From Candidatus Thiomargarita nelsonii (GTDB lineage Bacteria; Pseudomonadota; Gammaproteobacteria; Beggiatoales; Beggiatoaceae), in NCBI GenBank assembly GCA_000785145.2, contig JSZA02000005.1:1-64000 (forward strand): a DNA stretch of 64,000 nucleotides, written 5' to 3'. Made by a program: the position numbers and the translations under genes. This document shows positions 57,156 to 64,000 of this stretch, piece by piece. Position 1 is the stretch's first letter, and every line of letters begins with the position of its first letter. Below the pieces are notes generated by a model. It searched no databases and was not told the origin of the DNA. It saw nothing but the letters and a program-made list of their open reading frames with translations.

Positions 57156-58782
57156 ATGCAACAACTCTTTAAACACCAACAAAATATAATTGGCACATTT
57201 GCACAGCACAAAGTCGCCGCCAATCTCCTAATGCTGATGATGCTCCTATCAGGCGTCTGGGCTTTGAGCAAACTCAACACCCAATTTCTCCCCAATTTCG
57301 CATTAGATTTCATCATTGTGACAGTCGTTTGGACGGGATCAACGGCTGAGGATGTGGAAATTTCTATCACTCGCCCCATTGAGCAAGAATTACGCACCCT
57401 TGATCATATACGCAAAATGAATTCCACCTCCACCAACGGCTTTTCAACGATTATCTTAGAATATGAAGAAGGCAGCGACATGGGGTGGGCACTCGATCAA
57501 GTCAAAGAAAAAGTCGCCTTATTGCGTCACTTACCCTCCGATGCCGAAAAACCAGAAATCAGTCGAGCCGCCCACTATGAACAAATTGCCCGTGTACTCA
57601 TTACGGGTCCCTCAGATGTGAATGAATTACGCCACCTAGCACAGCGCATGGAGCATCAATTATTAGCGCGTGGCATTAGCAAAATTAAAATTCAAGGCTT
57701 GCCCAAAGAAGAAATTGCTGTGCAAATTTCATCGGCTCAATTGGAGGAGTTGGGTCTCACTTTGCCCCAAGTCGGAGAACAAATCAGAACAATGGATTTA
57801 TTCATTAACCCCCTACGGGATGGCATTGGGATTAACCATCGAATCGGTTGGGCGCCAATTACGCGCCGCCTTTGATGGACACTTAACACAGATTTATCAA
57901 GAGGGAGATGATGAAATTGAGGTGCGTGTTGTATTACCGGATAATGAGCGCTACAATTTGGCTAGCTTAGAAAATTTCACGCTGCAATTACCCAATGGTG
58001 CCCGTGTGCCATTTTCGACGGCTGTGCAAATCACAACGCGACGAGGTTTTGAAGCCATACGCCATGCCGAGGGTCGTTTAGCAGCGATAGTGACAGCCGA
58101 TGTCGATAAAGCGGTTAATAACAGCAATCGAATTTTAGCCAATTTGACCGACAACTTTTTGCCCGACTTAATGAGCCGTTATGGGCTAGAATATAGCTTT
58201 GAAGGACGAGCCGCTGATCAAGCCGAGACATTGGACGATATGAAACGTGGGATGCTAATTGCCCTAGCCTTGATCTATTTCGTATTAGCTTGGCAATTTG
58301 CCTCTTACGGTTGGCCGCTGATCGTGATGACAGTTATTCCGTTTGGCATAGTCGGTGCTATTTTTGGGCATTGGCTCATGAGCCTTGATTTGACCGTTTT
58401 ATCACTGTTTGGATTTTTTGGCTTATCAGGTATCGTGATTAATGACTCCATCGTATTAATAACCTTTTATAAACATCTCCGCGAAGATGGGATGCCAGTA
58501 GAAAAAGCCCTGATTGAGGCCGCTTGTCAACGTTTACGGGCTGTGTTGTTGACATCCTTAACAACGATTTTTGGATTAACACCGCTGCTTTTTGAAACCT
58601 CATTACAAGCCCAATTTTTGATACCGATGGCAACCTCGATTGCCTTTGGTTTAATGTTTTCCACGGTGTTAGTTTTGTTGGCGGTGCCGGCACTGTTGTC
58701 TATTTATGAGCACCATCTCTCACTGGCTCAAACGCCTAAAAAAACACAACATGAAAAGCTCATCAAAAATAGAATGGCATAA
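57156..58782 (+). pseudogene. RND efflux pump gene, decayed copy C
   Basis: Starts MQQLFKHQQNIIGTF and stays close to the intact gene up to VGEQI (about 57785). Then about 1.52 kb are missing: the GAACAAATC of the 5' part is joined to AGAACAATGGATTTATTC of the 3' part, shifting the frame. The second half (to 58782) again matches the intact gene to the end of the transporter, with a different C-terminal tail (YEHHLSLAQTPKKTQHEK). It cannot be a working pump. Confidence 0.85.
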
Positions 58783-59401
58783 AGGGCAAATTATTAAAAG
58801 ACTTGCTCTCGCCTGTAGATATACAAGTTTTTCCCGAGGCGCCCGTGATGAGCCAATCACCTAGAATAGATGTCGTACTAATCAAGCGAAAACCAGGAGC
58901 ATTCTCACCGGCACAACTGGCACTCCTACCAGATGGCATCAGAGACACACAAGTCACAGACATACTATTAGAATTCAAATACACAGAATCCATCAATGAG
59001 AAAGCCGTCCAACAAGCCTTAACTTACGACTTTCTTTACAAAGCACATAAAACGGACGAAAAACAAGTACAAAGCTTTTTATTAAGTGCTACAAAACCGC
59101 AAAACTCAACCTTAAAAAAACTCGGTTATAAAAGCACCAAAGTCCCTGGAATATATCGCAGTAAATTCCAACTAGTCAGACAAATCATATTAATATCTCT
59201 AAATGAATTATCAAACGAGCCATATAATGCGTTTGTCAAATGTTTCAGAGGCAAAAGTTTTCGCGCGCGAAAACTTTTGCCTCTGAAGCCACTCATCGCC
59301 AAGAAAAACAAAAAGCGTTTGACTCATTAGAACAAAGTGGATTACTCAACTCATCGACAAACGAATTAAAATGGTTTATCCTTGGACTCAAAGGGTTATG
59401 A
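58751..59401 (+). pseudogene. PD-(D/E)XK nuclease-like gene interrupted by a frameshift and a palindrome insertion
   Basis: From ATG 58751: MKSSSKIEWHKGQ, then a one-base shift near 58790, then LLKDLLSPVDIQVFPEAPVMSQSPRIDVVLIKRK...TDILLEFKYTESINEKAVQQALTYDF. The PD-(D/E)XK core is Asp in PRIDVVLI and Glu-x-Lys in LLEFKYTES. At 59246-59285 a 40 bp perfect palindrome is inserted and shifts the frame; behind it, the other phase continues EATHRQEKQKAFDSLEQSGLLNSSTNELKWFILGLKGL with TGA at 59399-59401. The gene start overlaps the end of RND copy C. Confidence 0.7.
59246..59285. repeat. 40 bp perfect palindrome inserted in a gene
   Basis: CAGAGGCAAAAGTTTTCGCG followed by its exact reverse complement, no spacer. 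The same core builds the hairpin at 25182-25227. Being 40 bases long, it shifts the reading frame of the host gene. Confidence 0.9.
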
Positions 59402-59423
59402 GCCGACCGAAAAAGGAGACGAT

Positions 59424-59699
59424 ATGAATCTTGAAATGACAGCAGACCAAGTTGCACAATTAGGTAAAATATGGGGCAATGCCTTTCTGTCCAGCCTATC
59501 GGTAGAAGAACTGTTAGAGCATTATGATCGGCAAAAGATTTTGTCTCAGCTCAAGCCACAAGAAAGATTGGCGGGGCTTAAACCACAAGACATTTTGACT
59601 CAGCTCAAGCCACAAGAAAGATTGGCGGGGCTTAAACCACAAGAACTTGATGAACTTCAAGAGTACCTCAAAAAGCGCGAGCAAAAAAAGGAAAACTGA
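59424..59699 (+). CDS. Small protein with in-frame internal repeats
   Basis: 91 residues from ATG 59424 with AAGGAGAC upstream. It contains two copies of LSQLKPQERLAGLKPQD / LTQLKPQERLAGLKPQE, encoded by nearly identical direct repeats. The tail ELQEYLKKREQKKE is helical. Such (P)xERLxGL repeats are also the C-terminal tail of the Rpn/PD-(D/E)XK genes at 28358 and 31904, so this may be a detached tail or a partner of the broken gene before it. Confidence 0.6.
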   Translation: MNLEMTADQVAQLGKIWGNAFLSSLSVEELLEHYDRQKILSQLKPQERLAGLKPQDILTQLKPQERLAGLKPQELDELQEYLKKREQKKEN

Positions 59700-59732
59700 G
59701 CAAGCTACGCGCCTAAAAAACACAACAAGTAC

Positions 59733-59815
59733 AGGGATTGAGGGATTGAGGGGATTGGCTTATTAACAATATTGAGCTAATCCTGCCATGAAGTTAATCC
59801 CTGTACTGCTTAATG
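59733..59815. repeat. Inverted repeat AGTACAGGGATT
   Basis: AGTACAGGGATTGAGGGATTGAGG at the left and TTAATCCCTGTACT at the right; related to the TAGCAGGGATAA family through the CAGGGATT core. It lies just before the megasynthase gene. Confidence 0.6.
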
Positions 59816-59839
59816 AAATAAATAACAATAACTTAAAAA

Positions 59840-62800
59840 ATGAAACATCCAAGCACATTAGTTGAACTACTTCGCTACCGAGCGCAAGTCGAACCCGATA
59901 AAACAGCTTATACCTTTCTCCTTGATGGCGAAACTGAAGAAATCAGCATCACTTATGCACAATTAGACGATAAAGTGCGGACGATTGCTGGAAAACTTCA
60001 AAACACAATCGCTGCCGGAGACAGAGCCCTATTACTATATCCCCCCGGCTTAGACTATATCGCCGCCTTTTTAGGTTGCCTCTTTGCGGGAGTCGTCGCA
60101 GTACCCACTTATCCACCACGACGCAATCGAGCGGATTCTCGTCTTGCCGCTATTATCAACGACGCGCAAGCGACTGCTGTACTCGCCACGACCGACATTT
60201 TATCAGATATAACCCAGCGACTCACCCACACCCCAACATTAAAAAACATCCACTGGATCAGCACTGACGATCTTTCCTTTAGCTACGGTTCCGCTTGGAA
60301 AGTGCCTACAGTACATAGCAAAACCTTAGCTTTTCTCCAATACACCTCCGGCTCCACAGGTACACCTAAAGGCGTGATGGTGACTCATGCTAACCTGCTC
60401 TACAATCAAGAAATGATCAAGCAGGCATTCGGGCACACAGAAAAAACAACTATTGTCGGATGGTTGCCCTTATTTCATGACATGGGACTGATTGGCAACG
60501 TCTTACAGCCCTTGTATCTCGGCATACCCGCTATACTCATGTCTCCCATGCACTTTTTACAGCAACCTTACCGTTGGTTGCAAGCGATTTCGCGCTATAA
60601 AGCAACCACCAGTGGAGGACCGAATTTTGCATACGACTTATGTGTTCAAAAGATAACCCCCGAACAGCGAGCCAAACTTGACCTGAGCACTTGGGAAAAT
60701 GCTTTTAACAGTGCTGAACCCATCCGAGCCGACACACTAGACAGATTTGCCACCACTTTTGAACCCTGTGGCTTTGTCCGCGAAGCCTTTTACCCCTGTT
60801 ACGGCATGGCTGAAGCCACCTTATTCGTATCAGGCGGATTGAAAAGGGCAGCGCCCAAGGTCACTCAACAAACCATCGTGGGCTGTGGTCAAACATGGTT
60901 AGATCAGAAAATTGTTATCGTCGAACCAGAAACTTTCCGCCCATGCCAACAAGTGGGCGAAATTTGGGTATCAGGCCCAAATGTAGCACAAGGTTATTGG
61001 AATAATAGCGCGGAAAAAACTTGGAAAGCCTATCTAGCCGATACCGGCGAAGGGCCATTTCTACGCACAGGGGATTTGGGATTTTTAAAAGACGGAGAAT
61101 TGTTTGTCACTGGTCGCCTAAAAGACCTCATCATCATAAGAGGCAGAAACTACTATCCCCAAGATATTGAATTCACACTAGAAAATAGTTATCCCATCTT
61201 ACGTAAAGGCAGTAGTGCGGCATTTTCGGTGGAAGTCAATGGCCAAGAACGCTTAGTTGTCGTGGCAGAGATTGAACGCCGTTTTGGACCCCGTCGTCGG
61301 GCGAGAAGACAAGAGACGACAGAACGTCGAACCGGTTCAGATCGTCGTCAAATAGAGGTAGTACCCAGTCTTGAACCCAAACGCCGTCTGCCACTCAATG
61401 TTGAAGAAGCTATTAACACTATCCGTCAAGCCGTATCTGAAGAACACGATGTCTCCGTTTATGCCGTGTTGTTGCTCCGGGTAGCAACTATTCCTAAAAC
61501 CTCCAGTGGCAAAATTCAGCGCCATGCTTGTCGAGAACAGTTTCTGATTGATAGCCTGAATATTGTCGGAAAATGGCAACAAGAATTACCGAGCCGTCCC
61601 TCAACCGCCCATCAAACCTTAGTAGAACTACTCCGCCACCGAGCCCAAAACCAACCCGATAAACATGCTTATACCTTTCTCAAAGATGGCGAAACAGAAG
61701 AACTCAGCCTCACATACGCACAATTAGACAAACGAGTGCGGACTATCGCAGCAAAGCTTCAGCAAATATCAACCGCCGGCGAACGTGTCTTGTTACTCTA
61801 CCCACAGGGAATAGATTATATCGCAGCATTTTTCGGCTGCCTGTACGCTGCTATCATAGCCGTGCCCACTTATCCACCACGGCGCAATCGTCCAGACCCT
61901 CGTATTGCCGCTATTGTGAACGACGCGCAAGCGACACTGGTACTGACGACTAGCAAAATTCTATCAGATATAACGCCGCGCCTCGCCCATACCCCAGAAT
62001 TGAAAGACTTGCAGTGGATTGCCACTGACAATCTCCCCGACGCCGATAATTGGCAAGCACCTGACATTCAGCCTGATACCCTGGCTTTTCTTCAATATAC
62101 CTCAGGCTCGACTGGCACACCAAAAGGTGTCATGGTAAGCCATGGTAATTTGTTGCACAATTTAAAAGACCTTGATTTAGGATGGGAGCACACGCCAGAC
62201 AGCGTCATGCTCACATGGTTGCCCATCTTCCATGATATGGGACTTATCTACGGAATACTTCAGCCCTTATATAAGGAATTTCCTTGTTACCTGATGGCAC
62301 CAACCGCTTTTTTGCAACAACCTTTTCGCTGGCTACAAGCAATTTCGCGCTATGGAGCTACTCACAGTGCTGCACCTAATTTTGCATATCAACTTTGCGT
62401 ACAGCGCATTACACCACAACAACGGGCAACTTTGGAGCTAAGTCGTTGGCGTATGGCTTTAAACGCGGCAGAACCCGTCAGAGAAGAAACACTCAAAGGT
62501 TTTGCTAAAACGTTTGAACCTTGTGGCTTTAACAAAGCTGCTTTATGTCCGGGCTATGGACTCGCCGAAGCAACCTTAAAAGTGACCGCTGTTCGCCATA
62601 GCGATCTCCCGTTTTTACTAACCGTTCAAACAGAAGCCTTGGCACAGCATTATGTGGTCAAGGCGAGAGCGGTCGAAGCGGCTCAGACACTGGTTGGATG
62701 CGGCTTGAGTGAAATTGATACTCAAATTACCATTGTCAATCAGGAGACTTTGATGCCCTGCGCCTCTGATGAAGTCGGTGAAATTTGGGTATCAGGCGCC

Positions 62801-64000
62801 TCAATGGCGCAAGGTTATTGGAACCGCCCCGTTGAGACCGAACAAACGTTTCGTGCTTTTACCGCAACTGGCGAAGGGCCATTCTTACGCACTGGAGATT
62901 TAGGATTTTTAAAAGAGGGAGAATTGTTTGTTACTGGTCGCCTTAAAGACCTCATCATCATAAGAGGCAGGAACTACTATCCCCAAGATATTGAACTCAC
63001 TGTAGAAAACAGTTATCCCCAATTACGTCAGGGGAGTAGTGCCACTTTTTCTGTGGAAGTCAATGGCGAAGAACGTTTAGTTGTCGCAGCAGAAGTAGAG
63101 CGCAGCTTTATGCCCCCTCGTCTGCCAGAAAATGCAGACTCTCGTCAACTCAAGATTGAAGAGGCCATTAACACTATCCGTCAAGCACTATCTGAACAAT
63201 ACGACATTCCCGTTTATGCCGTATTGCTGCTCAGAGTGGCAACTATTCCAAAGACCTCCAGTGGCAAAATTCAGCGTAGTGCGTGTCGAGAACAGTTTTT
63301 GGCCGGCAGCCTGAATATTGTGGGAGAATGGCGACAGGACGAAACCCCTTCTCAAAAACCGCTTTCCAAAGATTTGGGAGCGCACTCCGCAAAAAGTCTT
63401 CAAAACTGGCTGCTCACTAAGATTTCTGAAAAGTTACAAATAGCCACCACCCAAATAGAGGTTCGAGAGCCCTTAGCCCGTTATGGCTTGGATTCAGTAA
63501 CAGCCGTCAGCCTATCAGGAGAACTAGAAACCTGGTTAGAGCGTAAACTGTCTCCCAGCTTGGTTTATGATTATCCTAGCATTCAAGCCCTTGCCCACTA
63601 TTTAGCCGGAGAAGAACAGCCCGAACCTATTCAACAAAAAACGGAAAATGAACCCATCGCCATTATTGGTATTGGTTGCCGCTTTCCGGGGGGCGCGAAG
63701 ACACCAGAGACCTTTTGGCAAATATTGCGTGATGGTGTTGATGCGATTCAGGAAGTCCCTGTATCACGTTGGGATATCAATGCCTTCTATGAACCCGATA
63801 CCCCCGGCAAAATGAACACCCGCTGGGGCGGATTTTTAGATGAGGTGACCGCGTTTGACCCGCAATTTTTTGGGATTACGCCCCGTGAAGCCGAAAGCAT
63901 GGACCCTCAACAACGCTTATTATTGGAAGTCAGTTGGGAAGCCTTGGAAAACGCTGGCTTAGCAGCCGAACAATTGGCGGGCAGTCAAACCGGCGTCTTC
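59840..64000 (+). CDS. Tandem FAAL - FAAL - ACP - ketosynthase megasynthase, 3' end outside the window
   Basis: The frame from ATG 59840 ([21 protein letters not shown]) is open for 1387 codons to the window end. Residues 1-580: fatty-acyl-AMP ligase with [18 protein letters not shown] (A3), [17 protein letters not shown] and [20 protein letters not shown]. Residues 590-1160: a second FAAL with the same motifs in the same order. Residues about 1185-1265: acyl carrier protein with GLDSVTAV (Ser for phosphopantetheine near 1219). From 1270 on: a beta-ketoacyl synthase start ([15 protein letters not shown]...[19 protein letters not shown]). FAALs load fatty acids as acyl-adenylates onto the carrier, which the KS then extends. 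The product is unknown. Confidence 0.9.
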   Translation, partial: MKHPSTLVELLRYRAQVEPDKTAYTFLLDGETEEISITYAQLDDKVRTIAGKLQNTIAAGDRALLLYPPGLDYIAAFLGCLFAGVVAVPTYPPRRNRADSRLAAIINDAQATAVLATTDILSDITQRLTHTPTLKNIHWISTDDLSFSYGSAWKVPTVHSKTLAFLQYTSGSTGTPKGVMVTHANLLYNQEMIKQAFGHTEKTTIVGWLPLFHDMGLIGNVLQPLYLGIPAILMSPMHFLQQPYRWLQAISRYKATTSGGPNFAYDLCVQKITPEQRAKLDLSTWENAFNSAEPIRADTLDRFATTFEPCGFVREAFYPCYGMAEATLFVSGGLKRAAPKVTQQTIVGCGQTWLDQKIVIVEPETFRPCQQVGEIWVSGPNVAQGYWNNSAEKTWKAYLADTGEGPFLRTGDLGFLKDGELFVTGRLKDLIIIRGRNYYPQDIEFTLENSYPILRKGSSAAFSVEVNGQERLVVVAEIERRFGPRRRARRQETTERRTGSDRRQIEVVPSLEPKRRLPLNVEEAINTIRQAVSEEHDVSVYAVLLLRVATIPKTSSGKIQRHACREQFLIDSLNIVGKWQQELPSRPSTAHQTLVELLRHRAQNQPDKHAYTFLKDGETEELSLTYAQLDKRVRTIAAKLQQISTAGERVLLLYPQGIDYIAAFFGCLYAAIIAVPTYPPRRNRPDPRIAAIVNDAQATLVLTTSKILSDITPRLAHTPELKDLQWIATDNLPDADNWQAPDIQPDTLAFLQYTSGSTGTPKGVMVSHGNLLHNLKDLDLGWEHTPDSVMLTWLPIFHDMGLIYGILQPLYKEFPCYLMAPTAFLQQPFRWLQAISRYGATHSAAPNFAYQLCVQRITPQQRATLELSRWRMALNAAEPVREETLKGFAKTFEPCGFNKAALCPGYGLAEATLKVTAVRHSDLPFLLTVQTEALAQHYVVKARAVEAAQTLVGCGLSEIDTQITIVNQETLMPCASDEVGEIWVSGASMAQGYWNRPVETEQTFRAFTATGEGPFLRTGDLGFLKEGELFVTGRLKDLIIIRGRNYYPQDIELTVENSYPQLRQGSSATFSVEVNGEERLVVAAEVERSFMPPRLPENADSRQLKIEEAINTIRQALSEQYDIPVYAVLLLRVATIPKTSSGKIQRSACREQFLAGSLNIVGEWRQDETPSQKPLSKDLGAHSAKSLQNWLLTKISEKLQIATTQIEVREPLARYGLDSVTAVSLSGELETWLERKLSPSLVYDYPSIQALAHYLAGEEQPEPIQQKTENEPIAIIGIGCRFPGGAKTPETFWQILRDGVDAIQEVPVSRWDINAFYEPDTPGKMNTRWGGFLDEVTAFDPQFFGITPREAESMDPQQRLLLEVSWEALENAGLAAEQLAGSQTGVF

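Overview
The window looks like a chromosomal stretch of a low-GC gammaproteobacterium of the Thiotrichales / Beggiatoaceae kind (large sulfur bacteria). This is an inference. It rests on the gammaproteobacterial flavour of yidC-yidD-rnpA-rpmH, dnaN, obgE and yejABEF, on an octaheme hydroxylamine-oxidoreductase-like cytochrome, on a fused rubredoxin reductase, and on a very high load of short palindromic repeats, MITEs, a group II intron and decayed genes. No 16S rRNA is present to confirm it.

Layout. 1-2.8 kb: the 3' part of a group II intron (RT-maturase-HNH) inserted in a UvrD-like helicase gene. 2.8-13.1 kb: a defence-like island with an AAA-ATPase/PD-(D/E)XK fusion, a PLD-SNF2 helicase plus an Eco57I-type methyltransferase, an active-site-deleted serine-dehydrogenase-type proteinase, and a DUF262 gene broken by a MITE. 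13.1-18.6 kb: a Met-type tRNA-like sequence, slipin, trxB, a PIN toxin pair, and a TerY-type kinase gene broken by two MITEs. 18.7-25.1 kb: a peptide ABC transporter (YejA, YejB, and a YejE-YejF fusion). 25.4-27.8 kb: a two-domain globin and a rubredoxin-fused NADH:rubredoxin reductase, convergent in theme (O2/NO/redox). 28-36 kb: mostly repeats, broken PD-(D/E)XK and antitoxin genes, obgE, a Mut7-C RNase, a cupin and two formylglycine-generating-enzyme-fold proteins. 36.2-40 kb: yidC-yidD-rnpA-rpmH facing away from dnaN, an origin-type neighbourhood without dnaA. 40.8-42.3 kb: the octaheme cytochrome. 43-45 kb: a nucleotidyltransferase-fold protein and a secreted VWA plus plant-type LRR protein. 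45.3-58.8 kb: one intact RND efflux pump gene with three decayed copies scattered around it, interleaved with a Septu-like ATPase/HNH pair, a histidine-kinase/receiver-like pair and broken envelope-glycan genes. 59.8 kb to the end: the start of a megasynthase, FAAL-FAAL-ACP-KS, running off the window.

The dominant theme is repeat-driven remodelling. At least eight copies of one non-autonomous element (terminal inverted repeats beginning CAATGCCATTAAGTTAAG) carry 10-11 bp target duplications. In three insertions (two genes), removing the element and one duplication restores an uninterrupted reading frame. In addition there are about 25 bp GGAGTCCAAGAT-type palindromes, a 'GTTTCGGGAA' palindromic array, a TAGCAGGGATAA inverted repeat family and 'AGGCAAAAGTTTTCGC' hairpins, some of them inside coding sequence. 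No transposase gene is visible in the window, so the MITEs must be mobilised from elsewhere.
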